Shown: piece after piece, positions 28,701-37,230 of the stretch
Layout: every line of letters begins with the position of its first letter
Position numbering within the stretch: position 1 is the first letter of the stretch
Origin: Verrucomicrobiaceae bacterium
Lineage (GTDB): Bacteria > Verrucomicrobiota > Verrucomicrobiia > Verrucomicrobiales > Akkermansiaceae
Direction of reading: 5' to 3'
Assembly (NCBI GenBank): GCA_027485995.1
Contig: JAIXPW010000133.1
Span: 1-64,000, forward strand
DNA length: 64,000 nt
Notes under the pieces: model-generated
What the model was told of the DNA's origin: nothing
What the model saw: only the letters and a program-made list of their open reading frames with translations
Databases searched by the model: none
Program-made: the position numbers and the translations under genes

Positions 28701-31036
28701 CCGATGTGAACCAGTTCGTGATCTCCGACACCTCCGGAGGCTCCATCAGCGGCCCGGGATCGCTCCTCAAGATGGGCACCTCGACGCTGGTCATGGATGC
28801 TACCAACACCTTCACCGGCGGCACGGTCATCAGCGAGGGCAGCATCGACATCCGCGACGTCGCCGCCCTCGGCACCGGCAGCGTGACCCTCGGCGACACC
28901 AACACTGGCGCTGGAAACGTCGCGCTCTACCTCGACACCAACCGCATCAGCTTCGGCAATGCGATCCAGATCCCGGCCGCTGGCACCGGCACCGCCACCC
29001 TCGGCAGCCGCGCGACGGTCACCGGCGGCGGCGATGACAATCAGTTCACCTCGATCAACCTGGGCCGCAGCGTGATCTTCGATTCCAACGCCGCCGACCG
29101 GACCGACTATGAAAACATCACCGGTACCGGTTCCATCACCATCACCGGTGCTGGCCGCACGGTTTTCCCGACCACTCCAGCCCTCTGGACGGGGGATGTG
29201 CGCGTTTCCACCACCGGTGCCGGCTACTTCCAGATCGGAACCGCAAGCACCGCTGGAAACCGGATCCCGGATTCGAGCAATGTCACGGTTGACGCCGGGG
29301 CCGTGCTCAAGCTGTCCGCCACCAGTGAGACCATCGCCGGTCTGAATGGTGCCGGACTGGTCAGCACCAATTCGCCCAGCGGCGGCACCGGCACCCTGAG
29401 TGTCGGCTCGTCTGATGCCTCCGGCAACTTCTCCGGAGTCCTCGAAGGATCCGCCGCCAGCAACATCCTGGCCCTGACCAAGGTCGGGAGCGGCACCCAG
29501 ATCCTCAGTGGGGACAGCACCTACAGTGGAGCCACCACGGTGAATGCTGGCACCCTCCAGATCGGAAACGGGACTGGCAGCGGCGATCTTGGAGCTGGCA
29601 CGATCACGGTCGCGGCAGGGGCCACGCTCGAGTACAACAGGACCGGTGCGGTGATCCAGGAAGGAGCGCTCAACAGCAGCGGAACCGTTGGAGCGTCGAA
29701 CCTCAAGCTCAGCGGCGATGGCACCACCCAGCTGACCCTGTCCTCGGCCGGAAACTTCAATGGCCTGATCACCCTCCAGGCGGGCACCCTGGTCTTCGGA
29801 GTCACCAATGCGGTCGGTCAGGGAACCAGCGCCCCGGCCTTCAACCTCGCCCCCGCCACGACGGTCACCAACACCCCGGATGTCACCCACACCCACCTTG
29901 GAGCCCTTCAACTGGCCGGCGGATCCCTGCTCACGACCTCCAGCGGCACGTCGAACTACAATGGTGAAAACTATCAGCTCAATGGAGATGTGACCGTCTC
30001 AGGCGGCACCGCCGCAGCGGTCATCAGCCGGGAAGCCACCCGCACCAATGCCGACTCCGGCCTGTCCCTCCGTGGCACCCGCACCTTCACGGTCGCGGAT
30101 GTCACGGCCAGCGCCGCAGCCGACCTGGTCATCTCCACCGAGTTGGAGCCCAGTGACAACAACACGGCGGCCAACCTCGGAGCGCTGATCAAGTCCGGCC
30201 CGGGCACGCTGCAGTTGGCTGGAGGCATCGCCCACAGCTACACCGGTGCCACCACCATCCAGCAGGGCACCCTGATGGCGTCCGGTTCGATCATTGGCAG
30301 CTTGAACATCCAGAGCGGCGGCACGATTGCTCCCGGAGCCTCGGCCGGCACATTTGCAGCCGCCTCCACGACGATCGACGGCACCTATGCCTGCGAGATT
30401 GATGGAGCCCAGGTGGACCTTCTTCAGGTCACGGGCGACCTGACCCTCGGGGCGTCCAGCTCGCTCGTGGTGTCCAGCATCGGCGCGGCCCCCACCGGGT
30501 CCACTTATGTCATCGCCAGCTACACCGGCACCCGCACGGGAGCGTTCATCAACGTGAGCGGTCTGCCAGCAGGTTACAGCGTCGTTTACAATGACGCGGG
30601 CAAGCAGGTCGAACTGGCCTACACCGCCGTGGATCCCTTCGCCGGCTGGCTCACCTCGAACGACCTCACCGGAGCGGCCGCCACAGCGGATTCGGACGGT
30701 GACGGCATCGCGAACATCCTCGAGTTCGTCGTCGGCGGAGACCCGAGCGGCCCGGCTTCTGGTTCCACCGGGCTTCTTCCGACGGTGTCCGTGGACGGCA
30801 CCTACCTCCTGTTCACGTTCCGTCGCACCAATGATTCCGCTTATCTCCTGCCTTATGTCGAATACGGCTCCACCCTGACCGGCTGGACCAAGGCCCAAGA
30901 CGGCACGAACGGCGTGATCATCACGGTGACGGACGATGGCTTCGGCGCAGGCGTCGATTCCGTGTTGGTGAAGATTCCCCGCACACTCGCCACCAGTCCC
31001 GCCTTCTTCGCCCGACTCGGCGTCCAGGTTCCCTGA
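25739..31036 (+). CDS. Giant beta-strand-repeat surface protein
   Basis: 1765 residues. The start at 25739 gives a signal peptide (IKVAFCALATLCAATATSSAQ). Residues about 30-420 are a non-repeated beta domain. From about 480 to 1580 the protein is built of autotransporter-associated beta-strand repeats, with recurring motifs such as LTKSGTGQLSLTNANSGFTG, TLVVEEGTVLV and GAGTITVAAGATLEY. This type forms long right-handed beta-helices. Near the end is a calcium-binding thrombospondin-3-like motif (DSDGDGIANILEF), then an 80-residue beta domain. There is no autotransporter beta-barrel and no PEP-CTERM tail, so the route across the outer membrane is unknown. Repetitive coding creates long false open frames on the other strand. 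Confidence 0.85.
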   Translation: MKPKNIQMPGTIKVAFCALATLCAATATSSAQLTKFGKLNVVQIDALNNSTSVSVTLGAGSTGGIVIPAGSNRADYNLNFGPGNDPTVGVLITSVSQLSRNNDAFGDTGGTFYASSMASDATNADYFIPIHSAPGSAEVNINTSFAFFPYNKWIGGIARNATNNGALSTLLGTTGLDVGGEFTDPTGTNGVYTLNINSFTANGFTTSATASQSGILLVTGGKNENNYALSKANTDGTFTIYCHDNAVNSSAYENDPVNFVYLPTSQVGTKNLLAMGRIRSNATTAAGTAGGTYTVTKGTTGIWYLTIPGQTDSTGTLIISPEGGAANNVDNIVSYEWDATNSRWIIESRDLPGSPPGLQDGNPATEDMFSFAFFQAPPTAYASSGFTGTAGDAIADADLGTTGNQPAVLGTSAFSTIGTALTTSGSLAPFILNGGTYAEAVDLTDEFSIEVTGNDLAQSVSIGSLAGLPGSTFVIEGASEVNLGSDNATTVYGGILTGGTNSILTKSGTGQLSLTNANSGFTGTLVVEEGTVLVDDLGQGGDLNAKQINVNDGGVFIFGPTNNADFPDSTNLTINTGGRFELQQGENYGQIVLNGGEFRFVSTSRTNVNNSAISTTAGAVAYDLRNGSITANLTGGGTGGALNTGTGNGLGILTKTTSGTVTFGPGVSVSSALEMQIKEGTLALQAGAIPSGANLLLGDSLTSATLRAEGTTLVATSRPIVSGALGAQVEVVDPAGSFEISGNVSGAGALTLSGSGKVYLGPTSLPQTVSAPLAGSTQLIKYASGTTTLSGVNPYSGTLSVNEGVLSLTGSLAGNVIVDDFGVLAGEGSIGGNLTLGTSTGGNLRVDASTPLTLEVTGSVTLTGSTLVSLAGSPAATGTATIPVLGYGTLSGDPVTGLQLANAASYRPGSGVFSDDAVNSQILMSLVTKSLTWKGDSAFWDAATSSNWQSDAPDQFFFGDSVTFDDTATSAVVDLVGQLTPGRIVVDSDVNQFVISDTSGGSISGPGSLLKMGTSTLVMDATNTFTGGTVISEGSIDIRDVAALGTGSVTLGDTNTGAGNVALYLDTNRISFGNAIQIPAAGTGTATLGSRATVTGGGDDNQFTSINLGRSVIFDSNAADRTDYENITGTGSITITGAGRTVFPTTPALWTGDVRVSTTGAGYFQIGTASTAGNRIPDSSNVTVDAGAVLKLSATSETIAGLNGAGLVSTNSPSGGTGTLSVGSSDASGNFSGVLEGSAASNILALTKVGSGTQILSGDSTYSGATTVNAGTLQIGNGTGSGDLGAGTITVAAGATLEYNRTGAVIQEGALNSSGTVGASNLKLSGDGTTQLTLSSAGNFNGLITLQAGTLVFGVTNAVGQGTSAPAFNLAPATTVTNTPDVTHTHLGALQLAGGSLLTTSSGTSNYNGENYQLNGDVTVSGGTAAAVISREATRTNADSGLSLRGTRTFTVADVTASAAADLVISTELEPSDNNTAANLGALIKSGPGTLQLAGGIAHSYTGATTIQQGTLMASGSIIGSLNIQSGGTIAPGASAGTFAAASTTIDGTYACEIDGAQVDLLQVTGDLTLGASSSLVVSSIGAAPTGSTYVIASYTGTRTGAFINVSGLPAGYSVVYNDAGKQVELAYTAVDPFAGWLTSNDLTGAAATADSDGDGIANILEFVVGGDPSGPASGSTGLLPTVSVDGTYLLFTFRRTNDSAYLLPYVEYGSTLTGWTKAQDGTNGVIITVTDDGFGAGVDSVLVKIPRTLATSPAFFARLGVQVP

Positions 31037-31065
31037 AGTTTAGTGCTCACTTCCGGGGTTCGCAG

Positions 31066-31098
31066 ATTCCTCCTCCGCCCGTCGGGGGAGGAATTTTC
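31066..31098 (+). terminator. Rho-independent terminator
   Basis: Eight-base stem ATTCCTCC / GGAGGAAT (31066-31073 with 31087-31094), a loop that can pair further (CCCG/CGGG), then TTTTC. It lies 30 bases after the stop of the giant surface protein. Confidence 0.7.
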
Positions 31099-31182
31099 GT
31101 AACCAGTCGAATCCAGCCCCGCGTCTAACGGTCGGTCCGCTGGGTTGACTCTCCGGTCCCTGGGGAGTAAGCCTCGGGAGCC

Positions 31183-32052
31183 ATGAACCTGCGTTTTCTT
31201 TCCCGCCTCTGCGGCCTTGCCCTCGTGTCCGTGATTTCCGCCCACGGCCAGGTGTCCGCCTCGCTGCGGCTCGCCAAGACCCAGCATGTCGTCGGTGAGG
31301 CGGTTGTGGCCGTGGTGACCATCACCAACAACTCGGGCCAGGACCAGGTATTCCAGACGACGGACCGCACCCCGTGGCTGGACTTCGTCATCAAGAACAG
31401 CAACGGGGAACCCGCCGTGCCGAAAGGTCGGGCCGCCTTCGGTGCCGTGAAAATCCCCGCCGGTCAGACGATGGCGCGGCAGGTGATCCTCAACTCGCTG
31501 TTCCAGATTTCGGACGTCGGCAGCTTCTCGGTTTACGCGGTGGTCAGGACTCCCGGACAGACGACCGAGGGATACAGCACCAACCGGGTCCTCTTCAACC
31601 AGACCGGTGGCCGCCCGTATTGGACCCAGAAGGTCGGCGTGAAGGGAAATGCCTCGAAGGTCCGCGAGTACCGGGTGCTGAACTACGCCGGCGGGCAGTC
31701 CACCCAGCTTTATGTCCAGGTCATGGACGTCAACAACGGGACCTCGATCCAGACCTTCTCGCTGGGCGACGTGCTGATGTTCCGGAAGCCGCAGATGACC
31801 ATCGATCGCAACCAGGTGCTGCACGTCTTTTTCCTGTCCACGCCGACCCTCTGGACCCACGCCCGGGTCGATACGAATGGCAAGCTGCTGACCCGCGAGT
31901 TCCACTTGCGCGGACCTTCCGGAGACCCCCAGTTGCTGACCTTCGCCACGGGTGAAATCGGGATCTCCAACAGCATTCCCTTCGACCCGAAAGCCGCCGC
32001 CGAGGCCAAATCGAAGGCCCGCAAGGCCTCCGACCGACCAAGTGGGTTTTGA
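31183..32052 (+). CDS. Secreted beta-sandwich protein of unknown function
   Basis: 289 residues with a signal peptide (FLSRLCGLALVSVISAHGQ). Residues about 22-125 look like an immunoglobulin-like fold (VVGEAVVAVVTITNNSGQDQ, then a YAVVR strand), comparable to bacterial domains involved in assembly or adhesion. The rest is beta rich and the C-terminus is lysine/alanine rich. No enzyme motif and no close family known to me. It is followed after 90 bases by the amidase gene on the same strand. Confidence 0.7.
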   Translation: MNLRFLSRLCGLALVSVISAHGQVSASLRLAKTQHVVGEAVVAVVTITNNSGQDQVFQTTDRTPWLDFVIKNSNGEPAVPKGRAAFGAVKIPAGQTMARQVILNSLFQISDVGSFSVYAVVRTPGQTTEGYSTNRVLFNQTGGRPYWTQKVGVKGNASKVREYRVLNYAGGQSTQLYVQVMDVNNGTSIQTFSLGDVLMFRKPQMTIDRNQVLHVFFLSTPTLWTHARVDTNGKLLTREFHLRGPSGDPQLLTFATGEIGISNSIPFDPKAAAEAKSKARKASDRPSGF

Positions 32053-32142
32053 GGATCAAAACCAGACCTCGGACGGCCAAAACCCTTTACTTTCCGCAGT
32101 CAATCTTTAATTCTTCCTGACCGTTTTCAAAGACGTAGCAAC

Positions 32143-32754
32143 ATGCGAACCATTTTCAACCGGATGATGGCCTTGGCGGCCATCGTCATGCTGGGCGCGA
32201 CCACCGCCGAGGCCCGCTATTTCAAAACCGTCGTGATCGATGCCGGTCACGGGGGACATGACAAGGGAGCCCAGTGGGGCCAGGTCTATGAAAAGCACCT
32301 CTGTCTGGACACCGCGACCCGTCTGGAGGCCCATCTGCGGGCGATGGGCTTCAAGACGGTGATGACGCGGAGCAGCGACAACTTCGTCTCCCTGCCGGGT
32401 CGGGTCTCGATCGCGAACCGTTATCCGGATGCAATCTTCGTCTCGGTGCACTACAACTTCACCTGGAATCAGGATGCTCACGGTCTGGAGACCTTTTACT
32501 GCAACAGCACCGAGAGCCAGAAGCTCGCGCAGTTGGCGCAGAGCAGCGTGGTCCGCAAGGTCCGGGCGACCGACCGCGGGACGAAGTTCGCGCGCTACTA
32601 CGTGATCCGCCACACGAAGATCCCGGCGATCCTGGTGGAGTGCGGATTTGTCAGCAACTCGTCCGAGCGCAGCCGCATGAAGGCCGCCTGGTATCGTGAT
32701 TCGCTGGCGAAAGGCATCGCCGAGGCAGTGATGCGCTATCGCCGGAACGGCTGA
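32143..32754 (+). CDS. N-acetylmuramoyl-L-alanine amidase (Amidase_3)
   Basis: 203 residues: a signal peptide (to about residue 25) followed by one Amidase_3 catalytic domain. Zinc ligands are H36 (VIDAGHGGHDKGA), E50 (YEKH) and H103 (VSVHYN); E166 in ILVECGFVSN is the catalytic glutamate. It cleaves the bond between MurNAc and the stem peptide in the periplasm during septum splitting or wall turnover. No cell-wall-binding AMIN or LysM domain, so the enzyme is minimal and probably depends on an activator or partner. Confidence 0.92.
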   Translation: MRTIFNRMMALAAIVMLGATTAEARYFKTVVIDAGHGGHDKGAQWGQVYEKHLCLDTATRLEAHLRAMGFKTVMTRSSDNFVSLPGRVSIANRYPDAIFVSVHYNFTWNQDAHGLETFYCNSTESQKLAQLAQSSVVRKVRATDRGTKFARYYVIRHTKIPAILVECGFVSNSSERSRMKAAWYRDSLAKGIAEAVMRYRRNG

Positions 32755-32800
32755 GATTTTCCCGCTATCAAGCCACTGCGGATGCGTTAGGCTGCGTCTC

Positions 32801-34291
32801 ATGGGCTCTGTCACAGCGGATGAAATGAGACGCATCGAGGAAGCGGCCTTCCGAGCTGGCTCCACGCCTGAGGGTCTGATGCGGATCGCGGGACGTCGGC
32901 TGGGGCTGGCGCTGGCGAGATTCTCTCCGCTGCCCGGCACGGTGGTCGCCTATCTTGGGAAAGGACACAATGCCGGAGACGCCTTGATCGCGCTGGGAGT
33001 GCTGCGCGAGGCCGGTTGGCGGATCCTGGTGCGCCCGGCCTTTCCGGAGGTGGCTTGGGCCTCCCTGACGCGTGCGGTCTTTCGGGGACTGGGCGAGGTG
33101 GAGGTGGTCGATCGAGTCGACCCCGAAGATTGCGGGCGTCCGCTGGTGTTGCTGGACGGCCTGTTGGGCATCGGCGCGCATGGTCCCTTGCGCGGAGCTC
33201 TGGCACAGCTGGCGGTGGAGATGAATCGCCTCAAGGATTCCTCCGGGGCGAAAATCGCCGCCGTCGATCTGCCTTCGGGCGTGGATCCCGATTCCGGCGA
33301 GGTCTCTCCCGGCGCGGTCCGGGCGGACGTCACGTTCACGATCGGTGTCCCGAAACGAGGCCTTCTGCGATCGGGCGCGGTCAATGCCGTGGGTGCTCTT
33401 TCGCTGGTGCCCTTGGCGGAACTGCCGTTGCCAGCGGAGGGGGATTTCGCGCTGATTTCTCCGCAAAGCCTCGCCGCCGGGTACCTGCCCCGACCTTTCG
33501 ATTTCCACAAGGGTCTGGCGGGTCGTGTCGGGATCCTCGCCGGCTCCGAGGCCTATCGCGGAGCCGCGATCCTGGCGGCGACCGGGGCCCTGCGGGCGGG
33601 CGCGGGGCTGGTGACCCTGCACGTGCCTCAGGATCTGGTGGAAAGGATTTCGAACGGCTGTCCGGCCGAGGTGATCGTCAGGGGCTACGGCGGCATCGAG
33701 GACTTGCTGGATTTTTCCTACGATGCCTGGGTCGTCGGACCGGGGCTGGGAGATCTGGACGAAGCCCGATCCGAAACCCTGATGAGATTGCTGGAACGTG
33801 GGTCGATCCCCTGCGTGGTCGATGCCGATGCCTTGAATGCGGTGGCGCGGAAAGGGGCGGCCGGACGCCTCCCGGAGGGGCATGTGATGACGCCGCATCC
33901 GGGGGAGTTCCGCCGACTGGCTCCGGACCTCGCGGACTTCACCCGTGAGTTCGCTGCTCGGACTTTTGCGGATCGCAGCCGGCCAGTTCTGCTGCTGAAA
34001 GGGGCGCGAACGCTGGTGACGGTGAAAGGGCAGGCCCTTTGGTGCAATTCCACCGGAACTCCGGGCATGTCCACCGGCGGTCAGGGCGATGTGCTTTCCG
34101 GCGTGATCGGGGCCCTCCTGGCGGCAGGAGCCCCAGCGCTTGAAGCCGCAGCACGTGGGGCCTGGCTGTGCGGTCGGGCGTCCGAGATCGCCTTGGCCAG
34201 TCGTCGGCAGAGCGAGGAATCCCTGCTGCCGCACGACACATTGGATCACCTTGGGATGGCGTTCCTCGATTGGCGGGAAAGGGCGCGCTGA
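32801..34291 (+). CDS. Bifunctional NAD(P)HX epimerase / ADP-dependent NAD(P)HX dehydratase
   Basis: 496 residues. The N-terminal epimerase domain (about 1-210) has MRRIEEAAF, the pocket YLGKGHNAGDALIALGVLREAG, LLDGLLGIGAHGPL and AVDLPSGVDPDSGEV. The C-terminal dehydratase domain (about 230-490) has the ribokinase-like glycine motif ILAGSEAYRGAA, VVDADALNA, MTPHPGEF and the nucleotide motif GTPGMSTGGQGDVLSGVIGA. Together the two activities repair hydrated, inactive NADH and NADPH. Cytoplasmic. It converges with the PIN/TRAM gene, two bases apart. Confidence 0.92.
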   Translation: MGSVTADEMRRIEEAAFRAGSTPEGLMRIAGRRLGLALARFSPLPGTVVAYLGKGHNAGDALIALGVLREAGWRILVRPAFPEVAWASLTRAVFRGLGEVEVVDRVDPEDCGRPLVLLDGLLGIGAHGPLRGALAQLAVEMNRLKDSSGAKIAAVDLPSGVDPDSGEVSPGAVRADVTFTIGVPKRGLLRSGAVNAVGALSLVPLAELPLPAEGDFALISPQSLAAGYLPRPFDFHKGLAGRVGILAGSEAYRGAAILAATGALRAGAGLVTLHVPQDLVERISNGCPAEVIVRGYGGIEDLLDFSYDAWVVGPGLGDLDEARSETLMRLLERGSIPCVVDADALNAVARKGAAGRLPEGHVMTPHPGEFRRLAPDLADFTREFAARTFADRSRPVLLLKGARTLVTVKGQALWCNSTGTPGMSTGGQGDVLSGVIGALLAAGAPALEAAARGAWLCGRASEIALASRRQSEESLLPHDTLDHLGMAFLDWRERAR

Positions 34292-34293
34292 CC

Positions 34294-35361
34294 TCAGGCG
34301 CAGGGCTCGGCAAACACCATCGTGCCGGCATTTGTCTGGATCGTGCTGATGACAATCACGTCGATCGACGAGCCGATGCTGGAGACGGCGTGGTTGACGA
34401 CGATCATGGTGCCATCGGAAAGATATCCCACGGCCTGGTGGTCCTCCTTGCCGCCACGGACCAACGGGATCCGGATGCGCTCGCCGACCGCGATGACCGG
34501 CTTCAGGGCCTCGATGAGTTCGTGGATGTTGAGCACCGGAATGTTCTGGAGCTTGGCGACCTTTGAGAGGGTGTCATCGCCGGTCATGAGCCTGGCTCCC
34601 AGGAGACGGGTGGTTTCCATCAGGCGGGTGTTCATCGTGTCATCCGTCCCGAGACCATGGGCGTCGTGGATGGTGACCTGGATGTCCTTTGCCGCCTGCA
34701 TCTGCTCCAGGCTTGCCAGCCCGCGCTCGCCCCGGTTCCGGTGGGCGGGAGTGGGGGAGCTTGCCAGCACGTGCAGCTCATCCAGCACGAAATGGGGCAC
34801 GATCAACCGGCCATGCAGGAAACCCGAGCGCAGGATCGAGGCGATGCGTCCGTCCATCACCGCATCGGCATCCAGCACGATCGGCTGGCCGGACGAGGCA
34901 TCCTGCCGGAAGCGCACGTAAGGAATGATGAAGGCGAAATCGTCGCGGCTGCTCCTCAGGGCGAGCACCACGCCGATGAATCCGAGACTGGCAAAGAGGG
35001 CGATGTCAAAGGCCAGCCGCAGCGCGTTGGTCACCGTGTCGAAATTCTCCTGATTCGTGATCCGGTCGCGGAACGCCAGGTCGAAAAGCGAGGAAACCTG
35101 CACGCGGGTCAGCAGCCAGGCACACAGAAGCCCCACTCCCAGCCCGAAGGTGGCGGTGGAAAATCCGCGGAGTGAAAATCCCCGGATCAGTGTTTCCACC
35201 AGGATGAAAAACCCAGCGACCAGCAGCCCGCCCGTCAGTCCGATCCACAGCGGCACCTCGAACCCCGTGCCCCGGGTGCTCAGGGCGATGGTGTATCCGG
35301 CTGCCTCGCAGACCAGAAGATAGGTCAGGCGGGCAACATTGACGGATGGCTGGGAAGACAT
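34294..35361 (-). CDS. PIN/TRAM domain membrane protein (YacL-like)
   Basis: 355 residues from the ATG at 35361, which has a GGGAG ribosome site. Four membrane helices (about 10-130) are followed by a PIN nuclease domain starting at VLDADAVMDGRIASILRSG, with conserved acidic residues of the metal site (D in VLDAD, E in VLDELHVLA, DD in GTDDTMN and TGDDTL), and a C-terminal TRAM RNA-binding domain (GERIRIPLVRGG onward). This layout is that of YacL, a membrane-tethered ribonuclease-like protein of poorly known substrate. The catalytic acids appear complete, so it is probably active on RNA. Confidence 0.88.
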   Translation of the reverse strand: MSSQPSVNVARLTYLLVCEAAGYTIALSTRGTGFEVPLWIGLTGGLLVAGFFILVETLIRGFSLRGFSTATFGLGVGLLCAWLLTRVQVSSLFDLAFRDRITNQENFDTVTNALRLAFDIALFASLGFIGVVLALRSSRDDFAFIIPYVRFRQDASSGQPIVLDADAVMDGRIASILRSGFLHGRLIVPHFVLDELHVLASSPTPAHRNRGERGLASLEQMQAAKDIQVTIHDAHGLGTDDTMNTRLMETTRLLGARLMTGDDTLSKVAKLQNIPVLNIHELIEALKPVIAVGERIRIPLVRGGKEDHQAVGYLSDGTMIVVNHAVSSIGSSIDVIVISTIQTNAGTMVFAEPCA

Positions 35362-35449
35362 GGTGAAAAGCTCCCGACACCCTTCGGCAACAGGCGGGCC
35401 ATCGCAAGCCAAGAAGCGCAAAGGCCCGCCGAAGCGGATTCTCGAACGA

Positions 35450-36166
35450 TCAAGGCTTTTTCGCCGCCGCTTCGATCACTCCGCGTGAGTCAGCCGAGAG
35501 CTTCGCCAGCGGATAGGTCACTTCACGGCCATCGGCCATCTGGAAGGTCACGTTGCTGCCATCGACCTTCTTCACGGCCGCCTTGATCTCGCGACCGTCG
35601 GAATTGGTCCAGGCCTGCATGGCGATGAGCGGGCCGGTGGAGGCAGCTGGCGCAGCGGCTGCGGCGGGCTCGGAGGCGGTCACGGTCGAAAGGGCCTTGG
35701 TGACGGAATCCTCGAATTCCTTGCCCAGCGGGTTGCCGTCATAGACGAGCTTGCCAGTGGCATCGAACACGAAGGCACGGGGAATGGTGGTGACCTCGAT
35801 CGGACCCTCAGCCCCCTCGGTGATCGTGTACTCGACACCCGCCTTTTCGATCAGCGGCTTGATGTCGTCCTTCGAGCTCCCCTGGCTCTCAGCCCCGATG
35901 ATGATGAGCCCCTTGTCGCGGTTGGACTTCTCCATGGCTGCGAGATGCGGGAGCGAGGCGATGCAGGGCGGACAATGGACACCCCAGTTCTCCACCACCA
36001 CGACCTTGCCCTTGAGATCGCCCTTCGAAACCTTCTCTCCAAAGAGGACCTTGCCGAACTTCCATTCGGAAAGCTTGTGTTCCTTGGAGTCAGCCGCGAA
36101 GGCCGGGACGACCAGGAGTTCAACAAGCAGAGCGGCACCAGCAAGCAGACGGAACGAAGTTTTCAC
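35450..36166 (-). CDS. TlpA-like thioredoxin fused to an SHD1-type domain
   Basis: 238 residues from the GTG at 36166, chosen because it begins a clean signal peptide (KTSFRLLAGAALLVELLVVP). A TlpA/ResA-like thioredoxin fold follows, with the redox pair C65-P-P-C68 in VENWGVHCPPCIASLP and the cis-proline TIPRAF. An alanine/proline linker leads to a C-terminal 55-residue domain (WTNSDGREIKAAVKKVDG ... VTYPLAKLS) like the SHD1 domains common in Verrucomicrobiota and Planctomycetota. It probably handles periplasmic disulfides; the SHD1 part may hold it to a partner or to the wall (inference). Confidence 0.83.
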   Translation of the reverse strand: MKTSFRLLAGAALLVELLVVPAFAADSKEHKLSEWKFGKVLFGEKVSKGDLKGKVVVVENWGVHCPPCIASLPHLAAMEKSNRDKGLIIIGAESQGSSKDDIKPLIEKAGVEYTITEGAEGPIEVTTIPRAFVFDATGKLVYDGNPLGKEFEDSVTKALSTVTASEPAAAAAPAASTGPLIAMQAWTNSDGREIKAAVKKVDGSNVTFQMADGREVTYPLAKLSADSRGVIEAAAKKP

Positions 36167-36260
36167 GAGCGTGTGCCTACGCCGGAACCGCCGAGAACTC
36201 AAGGGAAAATCCTTTCAGTCGGTAGGACATCCAGGTCCTTATCTTAAATCTTGAAATCCA

Positions 36261-36386
36261 AACCACGAAACTCACGAAACATCACGAAAACCAGGCAGTT
36301 CCGAAACGCCTCAGGCTCATTCATCAGGTGAGTGCGAAGATGGCGACAATGGCTTCTGCTTTCGTGCTTTTCGTGACTTTCGAGGT
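36261..36386. repeat. CACGAAA-type short repeats, inverted pair
   Basis: Bases 36261-36292 contain three CACGAAA phrases spaced 9-10 bases apart, and 36357-36386 carries two copies of the opposite orientation (TTTCGTG and TTTTCGTGA). They lie in the gap between the HAD and thioredoxin genes, which is otherwise empty. They look like two copies of a dispersed repeat in inverted orientation. Nothing else is seen in the 240-base gap. Confidence 0.45.
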
Positions 36387-36406
36387 TCGCATTTTCCTGT
36401 TGAGGC

Positions 36407-37198
36407 TTATTCCCCAAGCCGTCCGGGATTTCTGCCCAGACCGGCCATCAGCGCCAGCATCCGCCAGGCCCGCTCGACCTTTGATCGCCACGGCCTCGTC
36501 GGCCGGACCACCTGCCAGCCTTTCGCTGCGCCGAGTTCGGTGAGTTTCGTGGAGGGATTGACCAGAGTCGCCTGCTCGCAGATTGCCAGCATCGGCAGGT
36601 CGGCGCTGCTGTCGGTGTAGCCGTGCGAGCGACGCAGCACACCGTCTTGAAAGCGCTCGGGCATGAGCGTTCGCAGTCGTGCGACCTTGGCCGCGCCCTT
36701 GTGATTCTCCAGATCCGGGAAAAACGCCATCCGTGGCTCGGTTTCCACTGGCGTGCCCAGGCTGAGGTCAAAGCCGAGCCGCCGGCCGATCTCCCGCACG
36801 TAGAATTCCGGGCTCGCCGACGCCAGCACCAGCAGATCCCCCCGGCGACGATGGGTTTCCAGACGCTCCATCACCTCCGGAAAAAACGTCAGCTCATCGG
36901 CAAAGTCCCGCGCGTGGGCGGCCAGTTCGTCCGGCTCCATCCGCCACAGATACGAAAGGAAGACCCGCTTCATGCCTGCCGCCCCGAGGATGCCCGCCGC
37001 AGGCAGCATCAGCAGGAAGACCGGCAGATGAAATCTCCGCCACGGCGCACGCCGCAGCACCCGATGGCAGAACAGCAGTTGGCAATCCCAGGCCAGCAGC
37101 GTGCCATCCAGATCGAAAAGGGCGATGCCCTGAGGGTCGGCGGAGTCGGTTGGCAGTGGCACGGCACCAAGGGTTTCCAGAGGATTGATGACTTGCAA
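36407..37198 (-). CDS. HAD-IB family phosphatase
   Basis: 263 residues. Motif I is ALFDLDGTLL (D29, D31), motif II is VLASAS, and motif IV is HGYTDSSADLPML. The layout matches HAD subfamily IB, which includes phosphoserine phosphatase and enzymes acting on phospholipid or glycerol phosphate; an internal hydrophobic stretch (PVFLLMLPAAGILGAAG) may touch the membrane. The substrate is not readable. The start is TTG at 37198, next to a strong AAGGAGG that is rather close to it; a GTG at 37162 is an alternative. Divergent from the cyclophilin gene, 32 bases apart. Confidence 0.82.
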   Translation of the reverse strand: MQVINPLETLGAVPLPTDSADPQGIALFDLDGTLLAWDCQLLFCHRVLRRAPWRRFHLPVFLLMLPAAGILGAAGMKRVFLSYLWRMEPDELAAHARDFADELTFFPEVMERLETHRRRGDLLVLASASPEFYVREIGRRLGFDLSLGTPVETEPRMAFFPDLENHKGAAKVARLRTLMPERFQDGVLRRSHGYTDSSADLPMLAICEQATLVNPSTKLTELGAAKGWQVVRPTRPWRSKVERAWRMLALMAGLGRNPGRLGE

Positions 37199-37230
37199 GC
37201 CCTCCTTGTTCCGGGCACCCTGCCGACCGC

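Noticed and set aside
28331-29911. 526-codon open frame antisense to the giant surface protein
   Set aside because: It lies exactly opposite repeats coding for glycine, threonine and serine in GC-rich codons; its product is low-complexity Gly/Arg/Glu/Ala and has no family.
32045-32063. Hairpin GGTTTTG / CAAAACC at the end of a secreted-protein gene
   Set aside because: No T run follows, and the stem overlaps the stop codon; weak as a terminator.
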